Notes under the pieces: model-generated | What the model was told of the DNA's origin: nothing | The model's database searches: none | The model's input: the letters and a program-made list of their open reading frames with translations, nothing else | Assembly (NCBI GenBank): GCA_009377695.1 | Contig: WHTP01000030.1 | Span: forward strand, 1 to 47,583 | Reading direction: 5' to 3' | Length of the DNA: 47,583 nt | DNA from: Hyphomicrobiales bacterium | GTDB lineage: Bacteria > Pseudomonadota > Alphaproteobacteria > Rhizobiales > Xanthobacteraceae | Shown: one piece after another, positions 28,358 to 37,041 of the stretch | How positions within the stretch are numbered: the stretch's first letter is position 1 | Layout of the letters: every line of letters starts with the position of its first letter | Program-made: the position numbers and the translations under genes

Positions 28358-29383
28358 ATGATCCGGTTGACACTGATTGCAGCCGCAATCGCGGGCTCGC
28401 TCGTGCCGTCTGCGCGCGCCGCCGACGTTGCCGATTTCTACAAAGGCAAGACCGTTCGGGTGGTCATCGGGACCAACGTCGGCGGGACCTATGGGGTCTA
28501 CGGCCAGCTTGTGGCCCGGCATTTCGGCCGCTTCGTCCCGGGCAATCCGACGGTCGTGATGCAGTCGATGCCGGGGGCGGGCGGCTTCACCGCGCTCAAT
28601 TGGCTCGGCACCACTGCGCCACGCGACGGGACCGTCATCACTGTCGCCCACACCAATATCGTGCACGAAGGTCTGCTCAATAAGGAAGCAAAATTCGATC
28701 CGCGCGAGTTCCTGTGGGTGGGGCGCTTTTCGACTTTTGCGTCGGTTGGCGTCGCCAGCAAAAGGTCCGGTGTCCGCAAGCTCGCCGATGCCAAGCTGCG
28801 CGAGGTTATGGTCGGTGCACCGGCCGCGCAGGCTATTCCGGCACAGTCGCCCATTATCCTCAACAAGATCGCCGGCACGAAATTCAAGATCGTTTTGGGA
28901 TATCGTTCGACAGGTGATAGCTTGCTGGCGCTTGAGCGGGGCGAAGTGGACATGGCGGGGACCTCGATGGACGCGCTGCGCGCGCTACACTGGCCAAAGC
29001 TCGAAAGCGGCGACTTGATCCCGATTTTCGTGCAGGGCGTCCGGCGGCTGAAGGAGTTTCCCGACGTGCCGACCCTGGGGGAGTTTGGCAATGACGACAT
29101 CGAGAAGGCGTTTCTCAGCGTCTTCAACATCACGGCGGAGGTCGGACGTTCGCTGGCAACGCCGCCCGGCGTGCCGGGCGATCGCCTCGCCGCGCTGCGC
29201 AAGGCCTATGAGGAGATGGTCGCGGACGCGGCGTTCCTCGCCGACATCAAGAAGCTGGGCATCGAGCTCGACCTGTTGCCGGGCGCGAAGCTGCAGGAGG
29301 TGATCGGCGCCTCGATGCGGATGTCGCCACAGACGCAGGAACAGGCCCGCAAGTTCTACGAGGATTTGTTCAAAGGTCATTAG
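28358..29383 (+). CDS. TctC-type periplasmic binding protein (long subfamily)
   Basis: A 341-residue protein with a signal peptide ending ARAA, then VADFYKGKTVRVVIGTNVGG, FVPGNPTVVMQSMPGAGG and APRDGTVI. It is a clear tandem paralogue of the next gene, sharing AQSPIILNKIAGTKFK, ALERGEV and FPDVPTL. The two differ from others in the window by QSMP instead of NMPG at the third motif. RBS TGAGGAC lies before ATG 28358. A further paralogue starts 25 bases downstream. Ligand unknown. Confidence 0.88.
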   Translation: MIRLTLIAAAIAGSLVPSARAADVADFYKGKTVRVVIGTNVGGTYGVYGQLVARHFGRFVPGNPTVVMQSMPGAGGFTALNWLGTTAPRDGTVITVAHTNIVHEGLLNKEAKFDPREFLWVGRFSTFASVGVASKRSGVRKLADAKLREVMVGAPAAQAIPAQSPIILNKIAGTKFKIVLGYRSTGDSLLALERGEVDMAGTSMDALRALHWPKLESGDLIPIFVQGVRRLKEFPDVPTLGEFGNDDIEKAFLSVFNITAEVGRSLATPPGVPGDRLAALRKAYEEMVADAAFLADIKKLGIELDLLPGAKLQEVIGASMRMSPQTQEQARKFYEDLFKGH

Positions 29384-29408
29384 TCTCAAGGATATCGAAG
29401 GAAATGCC

Positions 29409-30464
29409 ATGAGGCGCTTGCGCTCGATCGTCATGCTTGCCGTCGTCATGTTTGCCGTCGCGCTGGGAGCGCTTGCGGTGAGTCCGCTCGCGCATGCTCA
29501 ATCTGTCGCCGACTTCTACCGCGGCAAGACGATCCGCTTGATCATCGGCACCAGCGTCGGCGGCGCCTATGGCGTCTTCAGCCAGCTCGCATCGCGCCAT
29601 ATCGGCCGATTCATTCCGGGCTCGCCGACCGTCATCATTCAGTCGATGCCGGCTGCCGGCGGGCTGGTTGCGCTCAACCATCTCGGTAGCGCAGCGCCAC
29701 GCGACGGCACCGTGATCACGCTCATCCATGTCACCGTCGTTCAGGAAGGCCTGTTCAACCCCGCCGCCACCTTCGACCCGGGCGCGTTCCATTGGATCGG
29801 CCGGCTGGCGAGCCTCGAATTCCTGGGGCTGGCATCGCAGAAGTCGGGCGTCCGCTCGCTTGACGACGCCCGCAATCGCGAGGTCGTCGTTGGCGCCCCG
29901 GGATTGACCAACGTGCCGGCTCAGTCGCCGCTCATCCTCAACCGGATTGCGGGGACGAAGTTCAAGCTCATCTCGGGCTACAGCGGCACCGGACAGACCT
30001 TCATTGCGCTTGAACGCGGCGAGGTCGAGCTGGCGGCGGGGTCGATGGACGGCATCCGCGCGCTGCATTGGGACAAGCTCAAGAGCGGAGAATTCGTCCC
30101 GATCTTTGCGCAGGCCGGCCGGCGGCTGAAGGATTTTCCGGATGTCCCGACGCTGCTCGAGTTCAGCAACAACGAGGCCGAGAAGGCGTTCCTGAGCGTG
30201 TTCTCGATCACGGCCGACATCGGCCGTTCGCTGGCTGCGCCGCCCGGCGTACCGAAAGATCGTCTCGATGCGTTGCGCAGCGCCTTCGACGCAATGATCG
30301 CTGACCCGGCGTTCAAGGCCGACGTTGAGAAGCTGCGGATTGAGCTTAATCCCATCAGCGGCCCGAAGCTCGATCAATTGGTTGCGCAGACTGTGAAGAT
30401 GTCCGGCGAGACGCGGGCGAGCGCGAGGGCGTTCTACGACGACCTGTTCAAAGGCATCAAATAG
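29409..30464 (+). CDS. TctC-type periplasmic binding protein (long subfamily)
   Basis: A 351-residue protein whose signal peptide ends AHAQ, followed by VADFYRGKTIRLIIGTSVGG, IPGSPTVIIQSMPAAGG and APRDGTVI. It is the closest relative in the window of the preceding gene and shares its ending (FYDDLFKG against FYEDLFKG). It sits second in a three-gene run of binding proteins, with the next starting 19 bases on. Start ATG 29409 with GAAGGAA upstream. Ligand unknown. Confidence 0.88.
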   Translation: MRRLRSIVMLAVVMFAVALGALAVSPLAHAQSVADFYRGKTIRLIIGTSVGGAYGVFSQLASRHIGRFIPGSPTVIIQSMPAAGGLVALNHLGSAAPRDGTVITLIHVTVVQEGLFNPAATFDPGAFHWIGRLASLEFLGLASQKSGVRSLDDARNREVVVGAPGLTNVPAQSPLILNRIAGTKFKLISGYSGTGQTFIALERGEVELAAGSMDGIRALHWDKLKSGEFVPIFAQAGRRLKDFPDVPTLLEFSNNEAEKAFLSVFSITADIGRSLAAPPGVPKDRLDALRSAFDAMIADPAFKADVEKLRIELNPISGPKLDQLVAQTVKMSGETRASARAFYDDLFKGIK

Positions 30465-30483
30465 GCGTGGGAGGGACATAAGC

Positions 30484-31452
30484 GTGGTCACGGCTTTCAT
30501 TCGTTGTGCAGTGGCAATTGTCATCTGCTGTGGTGCCGCGTCGGCAGCAGTCGCCCAGACCTGGCCTGAGCGGCCGATCCGTTTACTCATAAGCTTCCCG
30601 CCGGGCGGCAGTTCGGATGCGGTGGGGCGGATCATTCAGCCAGGCCTTGAGAAGCGGCTCGGCCGGTCGATTGTGATCGAGAACCGGCCCGGAGCGGGCG
30701 GCATGATCGCCATCGACGCGGTCGCAAAGGCTGCGCCCGATGGCTACACCCTTGGCCTTGGCGGCGCCGGTGCGCTCGGCGGCAATGTGGCGCTGGGCGA
30801 GAAGATGTCCTACGACCCACGCAAGGACGTGACGCCGGTGACGGTGCTGTCCGGCTCGCCCTTCATTCTGGCCGCCGCGCCGTCGCTCCCGGCAAAGTCG
30901 GTGCAGGACGTCGTCGCTCTCGCAAAACGCCAGAAGCTCGCCATCGGCCACGGCGGAAACGGGACGCTGATGCATCTCACCGCCGAGATGTTCAACCAGA
31001 TGGCCGGCATCAAAGTGCCACTGGTCCCCTATCGCGGCATCGCGCCGGTCGTGACCGACCTGATCGGCGGTCACGTTGCGCTCGGGATCGTCGATCCGCC
31101 GTCCGCACTGTCGGCCCTCGAAGCGGGACAGATCAAAGCCATTGGCATTTCGTCGAAGGCGCGGTTTCCGCGCATGAAGGACATCCCGACCGTTGCAGAG
31201 CAGGGACTGCGGGATTTCGAGTCCTTTGGCTGGTTCGGCATCATCGCGCCGGCGAAGACGCCGCCCCACGTGATCGCAAAGCTCAATGGTGCATTGGTTG
31301 CCGAGCTGAAGGAGCCGTCGGTTGTGGAGCGCATCCGCGCGCTTGGCGCCGAGCCGATGCCGCAGACGCCGGCGGAGTTCTCGGCCTTCATCCTCCGCGA
31401 GATCGACAAGTGGACGAAGGTGGTGGCCGCGTCCGGCGATTTGAAGAAGTGA
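30484..31452 (+). CDS. Periplasmic binding protein, TctC/Bug family (classical type)
   Basis: A 322-residue classical Bug protein. It has a signal peptide (through AAVAQ), WPERPIRLLISFPPGGSSD, IENRPGAGGMIA, APDGYTLGL, YDPRKDVTPV and AAPAKTPPHV-like C-terminal motifs. It differs from the two long-subfamily paralogues before it, so the operon combines both types. The start is GTG 30484 with GAGGG upstream. A hairpin lies 37 bases past the stop. Confidence 0.9.
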   Translation: MVTAFIRCAVAIVICCGAASAAVAQTWPERPIRLLISFPPGGSSDAVGRIIQPGLEKRLGRSIVIENRPGAGGMIAIDAVAKAAPDGYTLGLGGAGALGGNVALGEKMSYDPRKDVTPVTVLSGSPFILAAAPSLPAKSVQDVVALAKRQKLAIGHGGNGTLMHLTAEMFNQMAGIKVPLVPYRGIAPVVTDLIGGHVALGIVDPPSALSALEAGQIKAIGISSKARFPRMKDIPTVAEQGLRDFESFGWFGIIAPAKTPPHVIAKLNGALVAELKEPSVVERIRALGAEPMPQTPAEFSAFILREIDKWTKVVAASGDLKK

Positions 31453-31489
31453 GGCTGGGCTGAAACATTGCGGCGCCGGCGGTGCGCAC

Positions 31490-31513
31490 CCTCTCCCCGC
31501 AAGCGGGGAGAGG
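31490..31513. terminator. GC-rich hairpin between convergent genes
   Basis: CCTCTCCCCGC-AA-GCGGGGAGAGG is an almost loop-free inverted repeat between two converging operons. No T-run on either side. The same CTCTCCC...GGGAGAG theme occurs near 39640 and at 41883. Confidence 0.6.
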
Positions 31514-31542
31514 TTGTACGCGGCACCGCTCTGGCTGAATTG

Positions 31543-32535
31543 CTACGCCCCGTCCGCGATCTTTTCCCAATCGACCAGCCCGATGAGCGGCTCGCCCGCG
31601 CGATAGCGGCGTATGTTCTCGCTGAAGATCGCGGTGAACCGCTCAGAGCCGTCCTTGCCGCAGCCGGCGCTGTGTGGCGAGATCAGCACGTTGTCGAATG
31701 TCCACAGCGGGCTGTCGGCGGGCAGCGGTTCGACCGTGGTGACGTCGAGCGCAGCGCCGCCGATGCGCTTGGCGGCGAGCGCGCAGATGAGCGCGTCCTC
31801 ATCAACCAGGTCGCCGCGGCCGACATTGATGAAGAGGGCGTCCGGATTCATGCGCGCAAACTCGGGATCGCCGAACATGCGGATTGTGTCGGGCTCGACG
31901 GGTAGGCAGAGCACAACCGCGCCGGCGTCCGGCAGCACCTCATGCAATTGTTCGCGCGTGACCGCTCGATCGACGGTCGCCCCGGCACGTCCAGCGCGCG
32001 TCACCGTGATCACGTGCATGTCGAAAGCCTTGGCCTTACGCGCGATCTCCTGGCCGATGGCGCCGAAGCCGACGATCACCAGCGTCGCGCCCTCCAGTGT
32101 CCGCGCGGTCTCATGCAACCGGTCGCGGATCCAGTCTCGCCTGGCTCGGGCTTGTTCGATGTCGCGGAAGCGGCGGAAGCTCGCGAGCAGAAGCGTCATC
32201 GCATGCTCGGCCACGGTTGGTCCCTTGACGCCCGGTGCGGCGCAGACCGGAATGCCTCGCGGCATGCCGAAGCGAATGCCGCGTTCGACGCCGGCCGTCC
32301 AAAACTGGATCCAGCGCAGGTCCTGGCCGTGCGCCATCACCACGCGGCCAACCTCTTCGTCGTAGAACCGGTTGTTGGCGATCAGGAGCTCGGCGCCGGG
32401 CAGCACGTCGCGAAGCTCAGCCGCGTTCCGCACGGGCGCGACATCGAGCACCGGATGGCTTGCAAGCCGCGACAGCAGGTCATCCTTGGCGAACTGCTGC
32501 ATGTAGACGGCGCGAATACGCCCGTTGTTACCCAT
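31543..32535 (-). CDS. D-2-hydroxyacid dehydrogenase
   Basis: A 330-residue NAD(P)-dependent enzyme that reduces 2-oxoacids or oxidises D-2-hydroxyacids. The Rossmann motif GFGAIGQEIA is central. The catalytic set is the arginine in INVGRGDLVDE, the glutamate in TVEPLP and the histidine in ISPHSAG. No signal peptide. The frame stays open to 33507 across the cupin gene, but ATG 32535, 14 bases after the cupin stop, gives the proper N-terminus. It is the last gene of a four-gene minus-strand operon that starts at 34817. Confidence 0.9.
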   Translation of the reverse strand: MGNNGRIRAVYMQQFAKDDLLSRLASHPVLDVAPVRNAAELRDVLPGAELLIANNRFYDEEVGRVVMAHGQDLRWIQFWTAGVERGIRFGMPRGIPVCAAPGVKGPTVAEHAMTLLLASFRRFRDIEQARARRDWIRDRLHETARTLEGATLVIVGFGAIGQEIARKAKAFDMHVITVTRAGRAGATVDRAVTREQLHEVLPDAGAVVLCLPVEPDTIRMFGDPEFARMNPDALFINVGRGDLVDEDALICALAAKRIGGAALDVTTVEPLPADSPLWTFDNVLISPHSAGCGKDGSERFTAIFSENIRRYRAGEPLIGLVDWEKIADGA

Positions 32536-32549
32536 GTCTTGACCCCGAT

Positions 32550-33023
32550 CTACTCGTAGAACGCGCCCGGGATCGGCACCCCCTTCGAGCCTTTGTTGGC
32601 CGTGGCCTGCGCACCGAACTCGGCCCCTTGCGTATCGTGTCGCCCGCTGTTGGCGGCGGCGGCCTCGCCGGCGACCGGCTGCCAGGCATTGCCGACCCGC
32701 AGCAGCACCAGGGGTTCGGCAGACGCGGTTTCGAATTTGTAGAGCGCGCCGGCCGGGATTAGAATGCCTTCGTTGCGCCCAAGCTCGCACACGGAGCGGT
32801 CCGGCTGATAGAAGCGGGCGCGGCCCTGCAACACGACAAAGGTGTGGTCTTCCTTGGCGTGGGCGTGGAATTCGTTCTCGCCACCTTCGGCGTAGCACTT
32901 GATGGCGACGTTCATCGCGCCGGTGTCGGCCTTGCTCGACGCCAGAATGGTATGGCTGCGGCCCTTGCTCAGGAGCGGAGTGCGCAGTCTGAACGTCTGT
33001 GCGGCAATTCCTTGATCTGTCAT
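32550..33023 (-). CDS. Cupin-domain protein
   Basis: A 157-residue protein with one cupin barrel. The metal-site motif NEFHAHAKEDHTFVVLQG gives H53, H55 and H60 (possibly E58). The second cupin motif is GILIPAGALYKFE. A Gly/Ala-rich tail follows. It may be an isomerase or dioxygenase-like enzyme, or a binding protein; sequence cannot tell. RBS CAGGAG lies before ATG 33023. It sits between a TctC-type gene and a hydroxyacid dehydrogenase in one operon. Confidence 0.82.
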   Translation of the reverse strand: MTDQGIAAQTFRLRTPLLSKGRSHTILASSKADTGAMNVAIKCYAEGGENEFHAHAKEDHTFVVLQGRARFYQPDRSVCELGRNEGILIPAGALYKFETASAEPLVLLRVGNAWQPVAGEAAAANSGRHDTQGAEFGAQATANKGSKGVPIPGAFYE

Positions 33024-33046
33024 GCTTCACTCCTGATCGGCGACGC

Positions 33047-34072
33047 TTACTTGCCTGTGGAGAGCTGCCTTCCGATCTCAACAACATCCCCGGGCGTTGC
33101 ATAGATGCGCCGGACGAGCGTCTCGACGTCCTCGCCGGACATGGGGGAGAGCTCGACCTTCTGCTTTTCCGCGTCGGCCAGGAAGGCCTCGTCCTTGGTC
33201 GTGGCGTCAAGCGCGCGACGCAGAACGTGCACGCGATCCGCCGGGACACCAGGCGGAGCGAAGAAAGGCCGGCCCATTTGAAGCTGAGCAAGCAGAAGCT
33301 CGACGAGTTGCCGGTCTTCCGCGGTCCGCGCCAGGTCGACGATCGAGGTGACCTTTGGCAGGTCCGGATGCTTGGAAAGCCCAAACTGCGCCAGGATCGC
33401 AATTTGGTTGCTCTTGAGCCAATGCGGGTATCGCGAGACGATCGAGTCCCATCCGAGCCCGCAGCGTCCCTGCACCTCGCCGCGCTCCATCGCGACATGG
33501 ACGCCACTGCTGCCGTTGTAGCCGTGGATCAGGCGGATCTTTGTTCCAGCGATGCGATTGATCAGCTTCGCATGGATGGTGTCCGAGGCGGTGAGGCCAC
33601 TCGAACCCATGACCATCTCCGCGTTGCGAATGTCGTCAACGGTCCGGAACGGCGACGTATGCCACGCAACGCACACCGGGATCTCGTTGTTGAGGCTGCC
33701 GAGCCAGGCGAGCTTCAACGCGTCGATTTTCGTAGCGGTCTCGCCGTAGAGCGGATCGAAGGCGATGTTGCGGAGCGTGATGCCGATCGCGGTGCCGTCG
33801 GCGGGCGCCACATTGTAGACGTGGTTCATCGCCTGGCGGCCGCCTCCCGCCGGCATGTTGCGATAGACGAACGCCGGATGACCCGGGATGTGGCGGCTCA
33901 TGTGCCGCCCGAGCAGACGGCCATACTGGTCATAGCCGCCGCCTGCCGGCGTGCCGATGAACATGTCGATCTGCTTGCCCTTGTAGAAATCCGCGGCCGG
34001 CTGCGCAGCAACCGATCCGCAGGTCAGCAACCACGTCAGTGCAAGCAGGGTCCTCAAGCGTCCGTTGGCCAT
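33047..34072 (-). CDS. TctC-type periplasmic binding protein (long subfamily)
   Basis: A 341-residue protein with a clear signal peptide (MANGRLRTLLALTWLL ... VAAQ). Then come AADFYKGKQIDMFIGTPAGG, YDQYGRLLGRHM, IPGHPAFVYRNMPAGGG and VAPADGT. The start ATG 34072 has AGGGAGG 6 bases upstream and gives the only sensible signal peptide. The upstream isochorismatase-type frame runs 143 bases into this gene in another frame. It is in an operon with that hydrolase, a cupin and a dehydrogenase. Confidence 0.88.
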   Translation of the reverse strand: MANGRLRTLLALTWLLTCGSVAAQPAADFYKGKQIDMFIGTPAGGGYDQYGRLLGRHMSRHIPGHPAFVYRNMPAGGGRQAMNHVYNVAPADGTAIGITLRNIAFDPLYGETATKIDALKLAWLGSLNNEIPVCVAWHTSPFRTVDDIRNAEMVMGSSGLTASDTIHAKLINRIAGTKIRLIHGYNGSSGVHVAMERGEVQGRCGLGWDSIVSRYPHWLKSNQIAILAQFGLSKHPDLPKVTSIVDLARTAEDRQLVELLLAQLQMGRPFFAPPGVPADRVHVLRRALDATTKDEAFLADAEKQKVELSPMSGEDVETLVRRIYATPGDVVEIGRQLSTGK

Positions 34073-34817
34073 GGACGTCCTCCCTCGCCCCCTTCGGGAG
34101 CTCGAACATGCCGGGCTTGAGGCTGTCAACGAAAGTCAGCACCTCGGACGTCTTCACGACGTCGGCATATTTGGCGTTCATGTCGCAAAGGTTGATCGCA
34201 TGGCTCGCCTGTGAGCGATCGAAGCAGCCCTCTTCAGCGATGGCGACCCGGTAGTTGAGGCTGAATGCGTCGAGCACGGTCGCTCGCACGCAGCCCGACG
34301 TCGTGGTGCCGGTCACGATGACGCTATCACAGCCGAGCAGCGTCAGGTAGCTCGCCATGTTGGAGCCGAAGAAGCCCGACGGCTTCTGCTTGTAGATCAC
34401 GATATCTTGGGGTGCAGGTGCAATGGGCGCGACAATCTCATTGCCGTCGATGTTCGGCACCAGCGTGTGCACGTCCTCATTGTTGCGGTTGTTCTTCCAG
34501 CTCCAGGAACCGGAATCCCAATTGTCCTCGCGGCGCACGCCCGTGGTGTAGATCACCGGCACGCCCTTCTCATGGCACTTGTCGATCAGGAAGCGGATGT
34601 AGGGCAGGGCGATCCAGGCGTCCTCGCCGCAGGAGTTCCGCCAGCGCTTGATCGATTCCAGGATTGGCTCCGGCCGGTCGCCGCAGAACGCCCAGTTCAC
34701 GTCGATGATGACGAGTGCAGGGCGCTTGCCGAAGCCGCCGCGCGTGCCATAGCCGGACGCGTCGAATACCGCCCGATCACGCTCTGTGAGAAATTTGTTC
34801 CAGACGGGCTCCGACAT
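33930..34817 (-). CDS. Isochorismatase-family hydrolase with a long overlapping tail
   Basis: The frame of 295 residues has the cysteine-hydrolase triad: D39 in VIIDVNWAF, K143 in IVIYKQKPSGFFG, and C176 in TTTSGCVRATVLDA. This pattern resembles N-carbamoylsarcosine or maleamate amidases, which release ammonia from amides or carbamoyl groups. The paralogue at 42473 ends near the position matching residue 235. Here about 55 extra residues are read out of frame over the start of the TctC-type gene, so either the overlap is real or a frameshift removed the original stop. RBS CAGGAGG lies before ATG 34817. First gene of its operon. Confidence 0.82.
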   Translation of the reverse strand: MSEPVWNKFLTERDRAVFDASGYGTRGGFGKRPALVIIDVNWAFCGDRPEPILESIKRWRNSCGEDAWIALPYIRFLIDKCHEKGVPVIYTTGVRREDNWDSGSWSWKNNRNNEDVHTLVPNIDGNEIVAPIAPAPQDIVIYKQKPSGFFGSNMASYLTLLGCDSVIVTGTTTSGCVRATVLDAFSLNYRVAIAEEGCFDRSQASHAINLCDMNAKYADVVKTSEVLTFVDSLKPGMFELPKGAREDVHGQRTLEDPACTDVVADLRIGCCAAGRGFLQGQADRHVHRHAGRRRL

Positions 34818-34946
34818 GCGTCCTCCTGTTTCGTATTGCTATTCGTGGCGCTGTTAGGCCAGGTCGCGCTCGACCGAGGCCGCCCACAGAATAGGGCAAC
34901 GAATTCAAAAGTCGATCATATCGAAAGCGCCAGTCCGAAGGCGCCA

Positions 34947-34975
34947 GGGGAAGCCGGCTTGAGGCCGGCTTCCCC
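34947..34975 (-). terminator. Strong hairpin after the small membrane-protein gene
   Basis: GGGGAAGCCGGC and GCCGGCTTCCCC pair perfectly (12 bp) around a five-base loop. It lies 33 bases past the stop of the gene at 35009. A T-run is lacking. Confidence 0.55.
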
Positions 34976-35008
34976 ATCGTTCCAGCGAAACCTGAGAGGG
35001 ACGGCGGT

Positions 35009-35233
35009 TTAGGCTCGCTGGTCGCCCGTCGCGCCGGCCAGCGGCGCGGATTCAGTTTGCGGCTCGGTCATCCGGACGGCGATGACCCACGCGCCCCACA
35101 GGACCGTGAAGTACATCAACAGGAAAATCGGCATGCTGATGGCGGGCGCGACCTTTTCGATGCCGAAGCCGATGAAGACGGCGATGGCGTCGCCGATGAG
35201 CTGGATGACGACGTAGTAAGCAATCAATTTCAT
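35009..35233 (-). CDS. Small two-span membrane protein
   Basis: A 74-residue protein with two hydrophobic segments: LIAYYVVIQLIGDAIAVFIGF and AISMPIFLLMYFTVLWGAWVIAV. The polar tail is TEPQTESAPLAG. RBS GGAGAG lies 5 bases before ATG 35233, and a hairpin follows the stop, so it looks like a genuine single-gene unit. No family is recognised and the function is unknown. Confidence 0.7.
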   Translation of the reverse strand: MKLIAYYVVIQLIGDAIAVFIGFGIEKVAPAISMPIFLLMYFTVLWGAWVIAVRMTEPQTESAPLAGATGDQRA

Positions 35234-35492
35234 GGGATCTCTCCACAGCGAGCGCGAGCGATCGATGGCTTGCAGCTTCGCCTGGTCCGCCTGCCGGATA
35301 GGGCCGGAGCGGCGCGACTGATTGGGGACAGCGCCCTGGCGATACAGAGAGGTCCGGTCAGGCCGATACTGTGGGAGGATTCCGCCCGTGAGCGGAAAAG
35401 CACCGACCCGACCGGGTCTCGTTGCACAAGCAAGGACGCGTTTTCACGCGCGTTCGCGCCGCTCTCGCGAAAGAGCGGACACGATCCTTGGC

Positions 35493-35861
35493 TCAGGCGA
35501 TCGGAGGTGCTCGGGGAGGCGCGGCGCAGGGCCGGTGGGTGGGACCGGCTACAGCATGCGTGTCGACGCTCCGCGCATGAGGCGCGGGGGCCGGCCAAAT
35601 AATCGCAACGGCGATCCGGATGATGCGATCGTCGTCGGTCCGGTCGTCGTCGGCGACGATCCGCAGAATGCGATCGTCCGGGGTGTCATCCTCGTCGGCG
35701 GACTGATTGACGACACGGTCTGTGACGGGGGCGCTTGCGGCCCCACTATTCCACACCGTCGCGCTGGCTTCAGGGCCGCCAATACCGGCGACTGGCGTCC
35801 CGCACAGGAAAGCCAGTGCCAGGAACGCAGGAACGAAGCCGAGGAGCGTTCGTCGGAGCAT
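35493..35861 (-). CDS. Possible secreted hypothetical protein with acidic DDRI repeats
   Basis: The 122-residue frame begins with a convincing signal peptide (MLRRTLLGFVPAFLALAFLC, then GTPVAG). A short repeat, PDDRILRIVADDD and TDDDRIIRIAVAI, is the only other feature, and the tail is Pro/Ala-rich. Codon use is G/C at third positions. The ribosome site is weak, and plus-strand frames overlap it, so the call is tentative. The surrounding 35234-35492 shows no supported gene. Confidence 0.45.
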   Translation of the reverse strand: MLRRTLLGFVPAFLALAFLCGTPVAGIGGPEASATVWNSGAASAPVTDRVVNQSADEDDTPDDRILRIVADDDRTDDDRIIRIAVAIIWPAPAPHARSVDTHAVAGPTHRPCAAPPRAPPIA

Positions 35862-36060
35862 GAAAGCCCGCTGCTTGCCTTAGGTCCGCAGGACCATCGT
35901 CAAAATCGTTAAAGAAGTCTAGGCTTGGATGGTATCGCGTCGCAAGTCCGGCGAGGATCACAATGCCGCGTGCTCCGTCGGAAACAGGGCTTGCACGAGG
36001 GACACCGCCGCCCTAATCCGCTCATTTCCGAGGCCATTTTACGATAGCGAGGGGATTTCG

Positions 36061-36459
36061 ATGGCGGATGTGGATCGCGCTGCCCTGATCGAACTGTTGA
36101 ACCGCCTCGGTTCCGATGATGATGCGACGGTCCTTGAAGCGGCGCGCGGCCTGCATCGCAAGGCCGCCGAATCCGGGCTGTCGTGGGACGACGTTCTCCG
36201 TTTGGATCAGACGGACGATGAACCGGCGGACGATGAACCTGTGGGCGATGAGGCTGGCGAGCGTCAGGAAGCGGCCGCCGCCAAGCCGGACGACGCCGTG
36301 ACGACGCGGCTGATCGACCGGTTGCTGCGCAAGGGCGTGTCGAACGACTTGCGTGAGGATCTCACCGAGATGAAGCGCCAGCTCGCCAATGGCAGCCTCG
36401 AGCAGGACGATCGACGTTACGTCCGCGCGCTGGCGAAGCGGCTGGGTATCTCAACATAA
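36061..36459 (+). CDS. Acidic hypothetical protein
   Basis: A 132-residue cytoplasmic protein. The first third is helical (MADVDRAALIELLNRLGSDD). The middle is an acidic, repetitive linker (QTDDEPADDEPVGDEAGE). The C-terminal part (VTTRLIDRLLRKGVSNDLREDL onward) is helical and charged. I chose ATG 36061, preceded by GCGAGGGG; the frame upstream to 35929 looks non-coding. It resembles no named family that I can identify. Confidence 0.65.
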   Translation: MADVDRAALIELLNRLGSDDDATVLEAARGLHRKAAESGLSWDDVLRLDQTDDEPADDEPVGDEAGERQEAAAAKPDDAVTTRLIDRLLRKGVSNDLREDLTEMKRQLANGSLEQDDRRYVRALAKRLGIST

Positions 36460-36470
36460 TCGAGGCGATA

Positions 36471-36540
36471 ACGTCCGTGTCCCGGACGCCATCAGCGCGT
36501 TCACGCGCGTCGTCGACGCGCTATGGCCCGGGGCACGCGA
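36471..36540. repeat. Partial GTCCCGG-type intergenic repeat
   Basis: CGTCCGTGTCCCGGACG begins a partial copy of the family seen at 13031; the right arm is diverged (GGCCCGGGGCACG). It fills the gap between two convergent genes. Confidence 0.5.
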
Positions 36541-36547
36541 GCTGTTG

Positions 36548-36949
36548 TCAGTCCGGCTGGAAAATGGTTGCGACGCCGTTGATGCAGTAGCGCAGTCCGG
36601 TGGGCGGCGGGCCGTCGGGAAAGATGTGTCCGAGATGACTGCCGCAGCGGCTGCAATGCACCTCGGTGCGGAGCATTCCGAAGCTGCGGTCCTCGGTCGT
36701 TTCCACGGAGCCCGGGACCGGATCGTTGAAGCTCGGCCAGCCGGTACCGCTTTCGAACTTCTTCGTCGACGTGAACAGCGGTTGACCGCAGGCTGCGCAA
36801 ACGAACGACCCCGGACGCTTCTCGTGGAGGAGGGCGCAACTGCCCGGCCGTTCGGTGCCGTGCTCGCGCATGATGTGATACTGCTCGGGTGTCAGGATCT
36901 TTCGCCACTCTTCGTCCGTGTGGGTGACCGCGTATTGTTTCGTCTGCAT
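36548..36949 (-). CDS. msrB: Peptide-methionine (R)-S-oxide reductase
   Basis: MsrB repairs methionine-R-sulfoxide in proteins. The 133-residue protein has both zinc-binding CxxC pairs (C51/C54 and C99/C102), the GTGWPSF substrate motif near residue 68 and the catalytic cysteine C122 in RYCINGV. No signal peptide, so it is cytoplasmic. ATG 36949 has AGGAGG upstream. The open frame continues to 37204 through a palindromic element and is not coding there. Two repeats flank the gene. Confidence 0.95.
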   Translation of the reverse strand: MQTKQYAVTHTDEEWRKILTPEQYHIMREHGTERPGSCALLHEKRPGSFVCAACGQPLFTSTKKFESGTGWPSFNDPVPGSVETTEDRSFGMLRTEVHCSRCGSHLGHIFPDGPPPTGLRYCINGVATIFQPD

Positions 36950-37041
36950 GACTGACTGTCCTCCTGAGGCCTGAAAGCGAGAAGGCGGAGTTTGCTCCGC
37001 CTTCATGTAGTCATTGATGCAGGTCGGTTCCAACGGCTGCG

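Noticed and set aside
31543-33507. 654-residue frame over the dehydrogenase and cupin genes
   Set aside because: The first ~320 residues are an Arg/Ser-rich shadow of the cupin and TctC genes; the dehydrogenase starts at 32535.
35322-35912. 196-residue plus-strand frame opposite the DDRI-repeat protein
   Set aside because: It lacks a plausible start region and reads as low-complexity sequence; the minus frame has a signal peptide.
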